Below are positions 1-11,357 of a stretch of 64,000 nucleotides of DNA, piece after piece. Source of the stretch: Telopea speciosissima (lineage: Eukaryota > Streptophyta > Magnoliopsida > Proteales > Proteaceae); NCBI RefSeq assembly GCF_018873765.1, contig NC_057926.1:49839043-49903042 (forward strand), in the 5' to 3' direction. The notes below the pieces were generated by a model, which searched no databases, was not told where the DNA came from, and saw only the letters and a list, made by a program, of their open reading frames with translations. A program made the position numbers and the translations under genes. How positions within the stretch are numbered: the stretch's first letter is position 1; each line of letters begins with the position of its first letter.

Positions 1-1226
1 TCTATCCTCCTCTTTAAATCCACGAAGACAGTATAACCAATATAAACTTACCTACTGTTGACAAAATTTAAAGGAGATCCACCCAATACATCCATCATGA
101 GGGGTAAGCATTAATACCACATTGGAAGACTCAATTTTAGTCAAGTTTAGACTTTCCAAAAGGAAAAATCCACTTCATGGATAAGCTACTGGTTACAGAT
201 GGTGTGCCAGGGCAAAACCTGTGATACCCACATAATTCAACCAAAACACCACTGATGTCAATGCTGGTAGAAGGAACTCCATGAGCACTTGCAGAGACAA
301 TTTTCTTTTAATAGTTTCGTTTTGGACCATAATTACTCGGTGTATATTAGTTCCTGCCAACATTACTCTTTGTTATGCCAACAGAACATCTTGTAAATTG
401 TATACTGTGGCGTATCTTTCTTATCAGCTTTCTCAGTGATGCACCAATCATTTTATTGACCCATAATTTTTAGCAAATATTATTGTAAAAATCTCCGTCA
501 ATACTAGAACTGACATTAAATTGACAAAATCAAAATACTAAAGGAAATTTTTTTCTTTTCTTGTCCTTTCATTTTTCCTGTTATAAAATTTACCATTATT
601 CATCCCAAAAAAAAATAGTACAAAAGAAACTTAAAAAGAGGCCCATAGTATTAACATATTTTATGTACTTTCATGTGTACCCTTTTCTTGGCCTTGGGAA
701 ATTTAGAGTATACTCTCCATTTCATGCTTCAATACTTTTTTGGTCCGTCTCTATCATGGTTTCACATGATCAAGATAGTATGGGCACTTGGAACGTTATT
801 AGCAATGAACCTACTAATGCAAATATAGATGCTCTCAATGGGTGAAATTTCCTGCAATGACAGCAGCAAATCCATACATTTCCATTGTCAATATAGTCCA
901 AGTTCCAGAAAATAATTTATTCACCCAAAAAAAAAAAGTTCCAGAAAATACCAATTTTTTGTTAAGGTTAAGGTGCCTTCAATTTATTCTATTGACAAAA
1001 GTAAATGATAAATGCCTTCTACCGTCTAGTCAGTCTGTCCAGCACCTCCTCCAAGTCTACCATCAAATCATTTTCTTATTGGAAAGTGCTTATTTGACAA
1101 CGAAGATAATGAACCTCAGTAATCATAAAAGCACGGATTAGGTTTGTTTCCTCTACGTATACATGCATTTGCCATGTGACTTTTTATGCATTTTTTAGTA
1201 TGTGCTGGAAGAGACCAAGACCTTAC
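1..1226. other. Gene-free left edge, probably intron of the XLG gene
   Basis: No supported exon was found on either strand. The XLG gene on the minus strand ends its second exon at 1227 with a donor reading GTAAGG, so its remaining exons must lie further left. I looked for the next conserved XLG exon (the segment after 'NGREIT.xELRxLK') and did not find it, so the rest is inferred to lie outside the window. Short open frames here are AT-rich and match no family I know. Confidence 0.5.
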
Positions 1227-2480
1227 CTTAAGCACCCTAAGCTCTATCCTTGTGATTTCACGGCCATTGATGTAGACTTGTGTGTTCCCATTACTCGCAT
1301 TCTCGCGCATCTTTCCACCAACGTTCAGTTTCGAACTTATGATCCTATCAGGCTTCTCTCCTTCCTGCAATATAACACTTAAATGTAACTATTTAGGAAA
1401 CCAGAATTAAAAGAAGAAACATTTCCATTCTGCAGCACAAGGAATTACCACTACCTTTCCCCAAAGCCCAGAGTCCTTGTCGTACCAGTATTTCCCTGGT
1501 TTCAGCTTCAGGGGAGGGATAGGACAACCCAAAATCTCAGCCAATTCTTCTCGCCCAAGTTCCCTTCCATTGACAATTATTTGCTCCGGTCGAACCTGGT
1601 TTGCCGAACATTCCTTCTCCATTTTCATAATCTGCTTAACCTCTATATGACTAAAGAGTCTGCTCAATATCCTCGAACACTTCCCCAAACTCGACCGCTT
1701 CGACTCATCTATAGGTTGCCCAATGCAGCTCACACACTTACGACCTTCAGGCATGGAACTCATGGCCTCAAGCACGCAATTTCTACAGTAACTGGCATCA
1801 CAAACCAAACAAGCCTCCCTCTCCTTCAACCAATTCCCTTTCTCACATCTGCTACACACTCCTTTCTTCCTTTCCTTCCCCCGTTCCCGAACCAAAACAG
1901 GGGATGTTGACTGCGCCTGATCTGTAACGCGGGACCTAGAAGAAGACAACTCCACATCCTCATCATCCTTATTCCACTCTTCTTCAGAAAGGAAAGTCAC
2001 AACCTCTGGTCGCTTCGGCTTCTGCGGCGAATCACAGAAAGCAGTAGAAGAGACTGAGCTAGGATCTCGAACCGATGACAACGCTGCAGCTTCATCTCCT
2101 CCATCTCCGCAATCAGTTTCTTCTGTCTCCTCTCCCTTCGATTCAATTCGCATTATCGAGTTAGAGCCTACGCCTGGGCCTCCATTAACGAATTTACTAA
2201 ACTTAGGAACCTTAGAAGCCACAGGCATAACTGGTACAGCAATCCTAGCGATTGGAGAAGAAGAAGCATCAGAAACAGAAACCAGAGAAGCAGTTGGAAT
2301 CGAGATCAAATCAACACCGAGAGGTTCGACCTTGGGAAGATCGTAAGAGACTGGAGGACCTAGGTACTCAAAAGCGATCGAGTAGTCAACGTGATCTTCG
2401 TCAGGTAAGGAAGAACTAGGAGGAAGCATTTTATATAGCGCCTCCTCCCATTTCTTCTCCTCCTCTGTTCCACTCGCCAT
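1227..2480 (-). CDS. Extra-large GTP-binding protein (XLG), 5' part; XLG3-like
   Basis: XLG proteins are plant-specific G-alpha-like proteins that pair with G-beta/gamma at the plasma membrane and in the nucleus and act in immunity, root growth and hormone signalling. Only the N-terminal half is present. Exon 1 is 2480-1455 (342 codons, phase 0), exon 2 is 1364-1227 (46 codons, phase 0). Exon 1 opens with a 'KMLPP' and '[16 protein letters not shown]' stretch typical of XLG N termini. It then has an acidic, serine-rich linker and the cysteine-rich module ([37 protein letters not shown]), and ends at '[12 protein letters not shown]'. Exon 2 carries '[14 protein letters not shown]'. The GTPase domain should follow beyond position 1. 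I chose the Met at 2480 (MASGTEEE); an in-frame Met at 2513 is possible. XLG3 rather than XLG1/2 is a judgement from the N terminus. Confidence 0.9.
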
Positions 2481-4652
2481 TACTAAAGTTTCTGAACAAA
2501 GATGAATCTCCACGAATCAAAAGATTGTTTGCATCTAGTCCAATCCTCCATGAGAGAAGGTTAAAAGATAGGGTTAAAGTGAAACCAGAGAATGAAATAT
2601 GAAATACGAATCCATGGAAAGGAATTGGAGTTTGGAGTAGCGAAGAGTTGCAGGTCTGATACTTATTGAAGTTTGAATTCTCCATCGATGAAACGAAGGA
2701 GTAAAGCTTCCTGCACGAGCAGAGTCAGAAAGCCGGCGTTGACGTGCGTAGCACTAACATTGGAGCCGTGAGGTGATGAGTGACGACTGAAAATTCTAGT
2801 TCGTAAGGCGGGAGTTTCTCGTGTGGAATAGGTGATGAAACCAATGGAGGGTTGGGGATAAGAATATATTTATGGGTCCCACTGAGTCCAATATGAGCGG
2901 TTATTGGGGCCCCCTTCGATCAAATTTTAGACCTAGAGCATCCACATTGGGAACGTGCATACCATCATCCTTGTACAGATGTTATGGGGCGCCCTGCCTG
3001 TAGCGGCATGTGCGGCTCAGACAAAGCGTTGCGCGTTATGTCTGATAAATGTGGATCAATTCAATGACTAACAGAGACAAATTCTACATGACCAAGACCT
3101 CTTTCGTGACTTTCTAAGGCAGCGGGCGATTTCTCGCACAAGGATGACACCACTGCCAAGGACAGGACCAATCCCTTGGCAAGAGCAAAATCCTAGGAGG
3201 TCACTCCCTGAAGGTGAAAGATCAGAGAGACACGCGAGACACGTAGGTTTAGTCCATCCTCAAGGTAATCCTTCATATCATCCTGTGAGTACTGTGGATC
3301 TGTTGATCTGATCGGAACATGTGGCATCCCGGGCACATAAGTCGGTGAAACCTAATCAGGACGGTACGATCAGAAAATCGGTATTCCAGGGGCGACTAGG
3401 AAAAAGTCGCACACCAAGGTCAAGTCGAACATATCGTGAAGAAGTCTCTCACGTTCACGTCGTAACCTCTCATCATCACGTCAAAACTCACTACGAGATA
3501 CCCCCTATTTGAATCCAATAAAAATAGTTAAAAAAACAAATTCTAAAAGAAAAAAAAAAAAAATCAACCCCCTAATTCGAGAACAAAAATTAGATTTTCG
3601 ACGATAGGTGTAATTTTCAACTTTCTAATGCTGGGGTTTTTCTCAAAGCTAAAAAATCCATAAATCTTAATATGGTAAAACATTGCTAAAAACCAAATAT
3701 GCGAAAAAATATTCACCTGTTTTGTTGTTCAAAAAAATATTTTCATTCGGAGGGATTTTGACAGTATTCACGCACACAAAATTAAGTTTGACCGGTACGT
3801 CATTCAATATAAATCAGATTTAAGCAATCTTGGACTTATTGGAAAACTATCAAAACAAAGCTTTCTAACAAATCCAAGATTGCATAAATCCCATTTATAT
3901 TGAATAAGTTATGCTCCGATCAAACCTCATTTGATACCATGCCAAGAACAATGTACAGTATCAAACTTGGATCAAAACCACAAGTAATATTTTTAGTGTT
4001 TTCTATGTGAAACTAATGCATAGATTGAGTTTAAAATGGTAGTAATAGGCAGCACAATAAGAAGAATCAGAGCAAAAAAAACAATTGTTGGGCCTCGAAA
4101 CCAAGATTCGAGTTAGCCTGGAGAAAGTCTCAAGTTTCAATCGAGATATAGTCGAAACCAAGACGAACTCATTTCTAGCTGGTCGAAACCCGAGTTTTAG
4201 AACCTTGGATGGAACACGTTAAATCAAGCCCTTTAACCTATCCTACATGTTGACCCAATCTAGCGCTCATACACCAGAGTGGACCCCCATTAGGCACATA
4301 ACATACCACTATGCTTTTGCAACCGTCGTCCTCGGCGGCTCTCACTCTAGGTATCTTTCACTTTGGCAATAGGTATCTCTTTCCAGGCGGCTTCACCTTG
4401 GGACGCTTCAAGCAGCTTCACTTTGCTTCAGGGTTTTTGTCTGACCGCATGTAATCCTTTCTTGACGGTTTTTACTCTACTCCAAGTAACCCTCTCCTAA
4501 GTAACCATTTCTGTGACTCGAACCCGTGACGTGGTACCCAATGTTAGGTATTTGACCGATACACCAAAAGCTCTAGAGCTGATGGAACGTATTAAATCTA
4601 AATCAAGCCCTTTAGCCTATCCCATATTGGGCTAACCCAATCTAGTGCTTAT

Positions 4653-4886
4653 CATGGTTCTAGTGCACGGTATCAGATTAGGTATCAGTCACTTGCAAAA
4701 CCGATACGGTATCGGAACGGATCACCCATATTGGACAAAATTACCCTTGAATCTCCCTAAAAAATTGGAATTTCTGACCATTTTACCTATTGTCAGTACC
4801 GTGTCACAGATATGGTATTGGTACAGTATCGGGATCGGCTACAACAAAACCGGTACGATAATACGATACTCATATTTAGAACCACG
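4653..4886. mobile_element. hAT-type MITE with 8-bp target duplication
   Basis: This 234-bp element starts CATGGTTCTAG and ends TTAGAACCACG, which are inverted repeats of each other. It is flanked by GTGCTTAT (4645-4652) and GTGCTCAA (4887-4894), near-identical 8-mers as expected for hAT insertions. The flanks together resemble an uninterrupted related stretch near 4215-4310 (GCGCTCAT at the matching site), which serves as an empty site. No coding capacity is seen. Confidence 0.7.
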
Positions 4887-4956
4887 GTGCTCAAACACTA
4901 AAATGAGACCCATTAGGCACATAAAAGTCCCACATCCATAAATGTGCAAGCCCAAT

Positions 4957-4958
<2 letters not shown>

Positions 4959-5000
<42 letters not shown>

Positions 5001-5031
5001 TTATTTTTTTTTTTTATTTTTTTTTTTTTTT
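4959..5031. repeat. (AT)n microsatellite followed by poly-T
   Basis: An alternating TA run of about 35 bases passes directly into T-rich sequence. Simple low-complexity DNA, likely length-polymorphic. Confidence 0.9.
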
Positions 5032-5104
5032 TATGAAAGGAAACTTAGAATTACTTAAAAAAGTCCAACGTACAATGTTCACCAAGATTTGAAAGTAGCA
5101 CTTG

Positions 5105-5314
5105 CATGGTTTGAGGTATCGGATCGGATCGGTATTGGCCGAGACCGATTCTGATAAAGATTCGATCCAGCTATACCAACAAGGGTAAAACTATAAAAAA
5201 ATATAATTTTTTAATAAAAAAACAGGGACAAAAGTGTCAAATTTGCCCTAGTTTGAGCGATCTTGATCCATATCGGTCAATCCGATCCAACCGATACCGA
5301 GATCACAAACCATG
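5105..5314. mobile_element. Inverted-repeat element (MITE), 'gatcgg' rich
   Basis: The element begins CATGGTTTGAGGTATCGG and ends in CCGATACC followed by ACAAACCATG, giving imperfect terminal inverted repeats of roughly 18-24 bases around a 'gatcggatcgg'-rich centre. No clean target duplication is visible. A short non-autonomous DNA element is the simplest reading. Confidence 0.6.
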
Positions 5315-6084
5315 TTTGCTTGCCTAGCTAATCTATGAGCAGGTAAAATTAAACTTTTAGGTTGTTTGATAATGGTAACAGTCTAAAAAAGCTTAAAAAT
5401 AGATTGAATATCAAAAAACAAATGAAACAGATCCCAAGACCATGGATGCAACTCCTGACCAGTTAGCTAGTTTTTCACCTCCTCCGAATCGATCCAGATT
5501 GTTATGTTCAAGCATTCCGAGAGAAGAATCCTTTTGACACCTTTGACTCCTTTGACTCCTTTGATTTCTGTTTCCTGAACTGGCCTTACATTTCCAAAGT
5601 TCATACAAGAGGCAACGATTTTATTTCTATGAATGATTTAAAAATAAAAAATAAAAATCCCTATCCTCCCCTTTTACTGGAAGTATCGAAATTACCATCA
5701 GAAATGATTTGTGTGCTGGCTTAAGTAATAGGAATTTTTATTCACCGTTGTAACTGCATCGTGTGGTGCAACAACGGTCATGTGTGTATAGTGGGTTCCA
5801 CTGGGCATACATAGCCGCTGTTATGCCATCGAATGACACAGCAGCGCTGCAATGCACAGCAACGGATATTGGTCCTAAGTAACAGTCAGTGCCGAGGTTG
5901 AGATTCCCAATAGTCAATTATAATAATCAATCCTGACTATACTACTGTAAAAACTGATGTTGCATGAAAACTTTGGACTGTTAAAGCATTAAATGCGTTA
6001 TACCCATTAAAGGTTTCCACAAATATATCGCCTATAAGCATTAGAGTATGCATTTCATGTCCTCATAGACAGAAAAAAAAAGAG

Positions 6085-7887
6085 ATGGGAAGAGTTGCAC
6101 TTGCGGCTTTGCTGGTAGTGTCCCTCATTGCGTCTGCAGCTATTATCTATTTCTGTTTCTTCTTCGGTAAGCATAGGTTACAACCGCTCTTACTCTCTTA
6201 TATGATTTTAGGGAGAATGTTCTCTCTGCCACAGCGCAGCCTGCGGTCGGACACATGGACCTGTCACTCAGGGGCAGAGTGATCATTGCACCCACCCTCA
6301 TGTATCTGGGCATAGCCTACGCTGCGGCACAGAGAACAACACCCTATGTTTTTAATAACTCTTGTTGAAATATCTAGCTATTTTTCCACACTTCCATCTT
6401 TCACCCCCTTTTTATCATTTTTAGAAAGAATTCCTTCACCCACCCACAATGAAGGAAATATTTCTTCATCAATACTTAGTATTGCAGCGAGATGAGTGTC
6501 AATTAGTAGGGCATTTCAGACCTTCAACTGGTAGGGAGATTAACATTGACTCTCGATTAATGGATGAAACCCTCTTCTCCTTGGTGTAGGAAAATTTTGC
6601 TTTACTGTGCTACTAGTAGTCAAAACGGAGATTAAAATCCTCTCCAATTCCCTAAAAGTGCAGTGTGGTGCAGTATGGGGCTGAGAGCTTGACACGTGGA
6701 AGATGCTAAATCCAACTATGCCAAGCTCGATTGACCCTGTTTTTTTTTCTTTCTTCTCTGCTCGGCACCATTGATTTTAGCATCTTCCACGTGTTGAGCT
6801 CTCAGCCCCGACACTTTTAGGGAATTGGAGAGGATGCGTCTCTGTCAAAATGGACTCATTTACCTCTTTATCATTATTATTGTTCTTAAAATGTAGAAAT
6901 TAAATATTTTAATCTAATAAGTTTTGTTAAGGGTTGACACCCAAGTTGTTGGTTTTTGATACACTTACTTCATTTATCATTTAGAGTGACAAATTTTCGC
7001 CAGTTTGGATAAAGAGGTGAAAAGAAAATCTCTTCATCCAAATGCGACACTATGAATGGATTCTTGCAATAGTAAATTTTATCATTAACTCTTCTTTTGT
7101 ATGAAGTTGAACATACCATTTTCTAGTCCAATCACAGGGTCATGTGGTGGATTAAGAGGTTCTTTTTTCACCACGGGTAAATGAAAACTAGATCATTATA
7201 TTTATTGTCTACAATTAAATGCAAAAGTATTTGACACAATTGAGAGAATGAAATTATTTTTATTTTTTTTAGAAAAAAAAAACTTTGTCTAAGAGTGTGG
7301 CCTACACCAGCATTCCCATGAGTCCATTTCTCTCTCCTCCTCATAAGAAAAGACACATTTGCCCCCTTGTTTTGAGGAGGAGAGAGATAGACACATGGGG
7401 GTGTGCTGACGTAGGCCACACTCTTTGACAGAAAACTGCATCCTTATTTTTTATGGGAAAGAGAATGCTACCCATTCACTCAACGAACGCCACCCTTGTG
7501 CCCAGACACAGGGGCGTGCAAAATGATCACCACATCCCTGGTCATTTCCATCTTTCCAAGGGATGCGGTGGTCATTACACGTGCCCCTGTGTTTAGGTGT
7601 AGAGCGAGTTGCACTGTGCAGCTGGGTGACGTTCTTTCTCCCCTTTTTTTATTGTTATTCTTCTAACAATTCATGTTATGATTATTATTATTATTATTAT
7701 TATTTTCACAGAACGTGGGGCAACTTATAAGCGCAAGTGCTGTGAAATATTTCATAGGTGGAGATGTGGCACTGAAATTGAGGAAGACAATCTACTTTGT
7801 GATTCATTTTGCAAAAATGGCTGTTCTAAGGGTGGTGAATGCATTGAAACAGAACAAGTAAATGGAATTTGCCGCTGTTTCTGTTGA
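6085..7887 (+). CDS. Secreted cysteine-rich defensin-like (DEFL) peptide
   Basis: Two exons, 6085-6166 and 7712-7887, join in phase 1 (G|AA, giving Glu28) across a GT-AG intron to encode 85 residues. Residues 1-27 are a strongly hydrophobic signal peptide (LAALLVVSLIASAAIIYF). The mature part has ten cysteines at 37, 38, 46, 57, 61, 65, 71, 81, 83 and 85, including a C-x3-C (57/61), a GGEC (68-71) and a closing CRCFC. Exon 1 as signal peptide and exon 2 as cysteine-rich domain, plus the Gly-x-Cys...Cys-x-Cys end, fit plant defensin-like peptides used in defence or cell-cell signalling. The exact subfamily is not recognised, and ten rather than eight cysteines is unusual. An AT-rich TATA-like stretch lies near 6021-6028. 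The intron is filled with four MITEs. Expression is unproven. Confidence 0.75.
6211..6345. mobile_element. MITE, family D, in DEFL intron
   Basis: Starts GGGAGAATGTTCTCT and ends AGAGAACAACACCC, with inner arms continuing as CACAGCGCAGCCTGCG against CCTACGCTGCGGCAC. It folds back on itself over most of its length. A relative lies at 48726-48833, and the ends resemble the larger family C below. Confidence 0.65.
6636..6835. mobile_element. Fold-back MITE, family B, in DEFL intron
   Basis: Terminal inverted repeats of about 22 bases (ATCCTCTCCAATTCCCTAAA and its complement) enclose a second long stem built around GACACGTGGAAGATGCTAAA. The whole 200 bp can form a near-complete hairpin. A second full copy is at 10324-10523 and a half copy at 47655-47757, so this is a mobile family. 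Confidence 0.75.
7275..7440. mobile_element. Fold-back MITE, family A, in DEFL intron
   Basis: Ends contain GAGTGTGGCCTAC and its complement GTAGGCCACACTC, extended outward by a further 15 or so partly matching bases. The middle arms (CCCATGAGTC... against GATAGACACATGGG) also pair. A close copy sits in the intron of the DUF760 gene at 12380-12543. Confidence 0.75.
7455..7642. mobile_element. Fold-back MITE, family C, in DEFL intron
   Basis: Begins GGGAAAGAGAATGCTACC and ends GGTGACGTTCTTTCTCCCC, with extended pairing through GATCACCACATCCC and GGGATGCGGTGGTC. Further family C copies in this window are at 10835-11026, 11149-11312, 26755-27123 and 44639-44817, with a half copy at 45170-45345. 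Confidence 0.75.
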
Positions 7888-8358
7888 TGTGTCCTCTCTC
7901 TTATTAGGACTTCTTTTTTTACTTGCTTCTTGCTCGAAGAAATTGGAATCCAATCCAAAATATGGTGTTTCGATTGAAGTAACTTGAAACATGATTTGTA
8001 TCTTTAATGGGTTTACTATAAGAGTTTAATTTGATAGTTTGATTTCCAATTTATAGTAAAGCTATTTTTGGTTTAATTTGAATGCGCAATGGGCTTTCCA
8101 TTTGCAACATATAATTGCTAGGCCCTTTGATTAGAATAGGCAATATTCTACACTACCAACACATGATGTTCTCTTTAATGGAAAATTCTCATTCGGGTCA
8201 TACCATTGAAGTAGGTAATATTAAAGATTTTTTTTAATTAACATACACTTTTCGGGAGCAGAAGAAAGGGGAAAAGGTTTACTTTGTGAGTCACCACTTA
8301 GATAAAGGTCTAGGATCCATAAATGTCTCTTCCTTTCAGGAATAGGAATGACATCTAA

Positions 8359-8758
8359 ATTAGGGATGTAAACGGATCGGATATGGATCAAATGTGATCG
8401 GAGCCAGATATTCCCTGGTCGAATACGGATACCTCTAAACGGATTCGGATTTGGATTTTTAACCATCCGTTTACATCTCTACCTTGTGTAACCTGGACCT
8501 TCCTCCTCCTAGCGGATACAATTCACTCTCAATCCAGATCTCTTAGATCATGATTCTCTTTTCATCATATTCTAGAACTTGTTGAATCTTCAAAAACCCT
8601 CAAAATCATTATTTACTTAATTTTTTAATATTAAGTATTCAGATTTTAATCGGAATATTTGGATAATTTTTCGAATATCTCTAAACGAATACGGCTATCC
8701 CTAACCGGATACGGATGTGGATTCGGATTCGAATTTCGGTTATCCATTTACATCCCTA
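8359..8758. mobile_element. Inverted-repeat element with GGGATGTAAACGG ends
   Basis: The left end reads TAGGGATGTAAACGGATC and the right end CCATTTACATCCCTA, its complement. ACATCTAA (8351-8358) and ACATCCAA (8758-8765) look like an 8-bp target duplication, pointing to a hAT-type element. An internal CCGTTTACATCTCTA at about 8464 could be the end of a shorter copy, so this may be two nested elements. Confidence 0.6.
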
Positions 8759-9299
8759 CATCCAATGGATAAGGTTTTGGTTTGTTCAGATTCTCAGTAC
8801 TGAGAAGGTGTTAGGCACTCAGTTTGCTCGGTCGAAGACTGGACTCCTTCTATTTAGATCATTCCTAAACTTACTAGTCGTACTAACTAGTCCTGTATAC
8901 CACTATGGATAGTAGAATTATTGAAAATAAACTAATTCTAGTATAGATGTGTTTTGATAGAATTCTAGTATAGATTGGTAGATTGGAAAGCAGCTAAAAC
9001 ATGTGAGGAAAATAAAATATATATATTGAAGAGATTGAACTTGGACATAGCTTTGTCAAGGTGCTAAGTACCCGTATTAGGGAAGGTCAAACATAGTTCT
9101 TCTAATATCTCATCTATAATATTACATGCAAAATATGTATATATGTTTTGGGAAAATCTTTCGAAAAACAGTCGACAGTGCAAAACGTATTCAAAACTTT
9201 TTTCTTTTTTTTTTTTAATTCAGCATTAAAACGGTGTGTCGGGGATTTGAAAATACACACGCACATGATATGCATAATTTAAAAGACTGTAAACATGCC

Positions 9300-10300
9300 C
9301 CTAATTAGGGTACTTAACTAGTCTAATTGTTTATATTTATTTAAATTAATTACACAACTACTTTAAAACAATTAAAATAGGTAGAAAAGAGAGAGAAAAA
9401 ATACCTGTTTTGGCTTAAAAAAGAGCCTAGTAGACTCAATTCTATATAGTTTTGATATTCTTGTTGCAACCTCAATGGAGTTTCAACTAGGGGTGCAAGT
9501 TTGGCCCTGTCAGCCCGAACCCGCCCTAAGCCCGAACAGGGCATGGGCTGAGATATCTTCACCCTAAGGGTGGATTAAGGTTGAAAATTTCTAATCCTGA
9601 GTCAGGGTCGGGTCAGGCTAGGGTTGAGGCCTAGGCCTGAGCCTGGCCTGTTTTATGTATTGATATAATTTATATATGATAAACTTTAGATGTCACTCAT
9701 TTTGTTATATAATAAATTATATATGAAGATAATAAGTGATATAATACCTTTTACTATAGTGTTATTTTAAGTAAAATTGATAATTTTCTCCCTAGCCCAG
9801 CCCATGCATCTCCCTTCCCCCTCCCCATGATCAGGGCCAATCAGGGTCGGCCCTGAGGGCGGGTCAGGGTTGGATTTTCCAGGCCCTGAGTCAGGATCGT
9901 GTCAGGCCTAGGCCCAACTAAAGGGACTCGGGGTTGGGTTAGGGTTTTGTAAAGCCTGGCCCAATCCAACCTTATTGCAACCCTAGTTCCAACTATCAAG
10001 GGTATTTTTCTATTATTGGGATTTTGCTAGGATTTTTCTCTCTATTAGGGGTTTTCTATCCTAATCAGGGTACTTAACTGGTCTAATTGTTTATATTTAT
10101 TTAAATTAATTAAATAACAACTTTAAAATAGATAGAAAAGAGAAAAATACCTGTTTTGGCCACACAAAAAAAGGCCTAGCAAACTCAATTCTATAGAGTT
10201 TTGATATTCCTATTGCAACATCAACGGAGTTCCAATTATCATGGGTATTTTCCTATTATGGAGGTTTTTCTAGGATTTTCTCTCTATTAGGGGTTTTCAA
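9300..10300. repeat. Tandem duplication of ~250 bp, left copy interrupted
   Basis: The segment starting CCTAATTAGGGTACTTAAC at 9300 is repeated from 10060 (CCTAATCAGGGTACTTAAC) to about 10300, including 'TTAAATTAATTA', 'CTGTTTTGGC' and 'TATTAGGGGTTTTC' landmarks in the same order. The left copy is split by the 498-bp hAT-type element at 9488-9985, while the right copy is uninterrupted and shows the empty site. Confidence 0.8.
9488..9985. mobile_element. Non-autonomous hAT element with 8-bp TSD and empty site
   Basis: Ends are TAGGGGTGCAA and TTGCAACCCTA, inverted repeats with one mismatch. GTTTCAAC (9480-9487) and GTTCCAAC (9986-9993) flank it as an 8-bp target duplication. The duplicate copy of the flanking DNA lacks the insert and reads GTTCCAAT TATCATG at about 10225. 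The interior is rich in 'cagggtcgggtcagg'-type sequence and has no transposase. Confidence 0.85.
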
Positions 10301-10323
10301 AACTGTCTCCAAATTTCGGAAAA

Positions 10324-10523
10324 TAATTCTCTCCAATTCCCTAAAAGTGTGTAGTGCGGCATTGCTAGATGGAGATGTCGACACCTCGCACCTCGGACAT
10401 CCAATGGTCCAAGCTCATTGATTTCTGTTGAGTTCAGACCGCTAGATGTCCGAGCTGCCAGGTGTCGACATCTCCACCTAGCACTGTCGCACTGTCACAC
10501 TTTAAGGAATTGGAGAGGATAAT
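10324..10523. mobile_element. Fold-back MITE, family B copy 2
   Basis: Same ends as the copy at 6636-6835 (TCTCCAATTCCCTAAAAGTG and GGAATTGGAGAGGAT), but with a different inner stem (GAGATGTCGACACCTCGCAC against CAGGTGTCGACATCTCCACC). The ends are conserved and the cores differ. Confidence 0.75.
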
Positions 10524-10834
10524 TTTCCCTTGGGGACAACACCATGGACTCATAGAGGCCTAGCGGAGAATTTCAAGTGGTAGAGAGAGAGATGTAAACC
10601 TTGTGACTTTGGCAATTTCAGGAGCCGATCCCACGGACAATCTGTAAATGAATTGGCTCTGTTTGATTGCAAACCTGAAAAGGAAAATTTTATAATCATA
10701 ACTTAACATTTTTGTAACCTACTTAAATTACTTATCATATTTTATATTTGTTAATAATTTTTTTAAAAATGTAATTGTTATCTTATTTTTTAAATCTAAG
10801 AGATTTAGATATAAAATAAAGTAAAATATAATGT

Positions 10835-11026
10835 GGGAGAAAGAACGCTACCTAATCGTGTGCTGCATGTACGTAACCCCTATGCCTAGACATAGGGCCA
10901 CACGAAATAACCACCACGCCCCCATGAAAAAGCAAAAATCTCTAAGGGTGTGGCGGTCTTTCGTGCAGCCCGGTGTTTGGCACACGGGCACTCACCACAC
11001 GCGACCATGTAGCTTTCTCTTTCCCA
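10835..11026. mobile_element. MITE, family C copy
   Basis: Starts GGGAGAAAGAACGCTACC and ends GTAGCTTTCTCTTTCCC, with inner 'CATGCCTAGACAT'-like and 'GTGGCGGTC' segments shared with the other family C copies. Confidence 0.7.
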
Positions 11027-11148
11027 TTTAATATGTAGAATGATTTGGAAGTAGTGGTGTAACCGTGTGGAGTAATGATTAGAAATTTCTCACCAATGAC
11101 TAAACCCTTCTCTAAGCTTTAGTGGTTTTTAGTAAATAACAACAAAAT

Positions 11149-11312
11149 GGAAAAAGGAATGCCACCCAGTCGTGTGTTGTGGCGTGTACCTGAGGCCGAC
11201 TGTGGCCGTTCCACCCTCATGGAAAAACAGGGGTGTGTCAATCATTTCACGCCTGGTTGTGTTTGGCACAAGTACACACCAGAGCACATGACCGGGGGGA
11301 GTTCTTTCTCCA
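11149..11312. mobile_element. MITE, family C copy
   Basis: Starts GGAAAAAGGAATGCCACCC and ends GGGGGAGTTCTTTCTCC. It lies about 120 bp from the previous copy. Open frames running through it are not genes. Confidence 0.65.
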
Positions 11313-11357
11313 AAACAAAATTAACTGTGATTCTTTATATAACTAATGGGTTACGGC

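Larger units (their letters stand above)
2481..6084. other. Intergenic region with repeats
   Basis: About 3.6 kb between the divergent XLG and defensin-like genes. The first 350 bases are the XLG leader and promoter side. The stretch 2940-3520 is GC-richer than its surroundings and has a short open frame (3321-3512) that looks like retroelement debris, but I could not name it. Two small inverted-repeat transposons (4653-4886 and 5105-5314) and an (AT)n run with poly-T (about 4959-5031) are the only clear structures. No gene is supported. Confidence 0.6.

Noticed and set aside
561-1141. Plus-strand frames of 94 and 99 codons at the left edge
   Set aside because: AT-rich, no family resemblance, and they lie antisense within the expected XLG intron.
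3321-3512. 63-codon basic frame, possible retroelement gag remnant
   Set aside because: The base composition differs from the flanks, but I could not match any gag, protease or zinc-knuckle motif, so it is left as unassigned.
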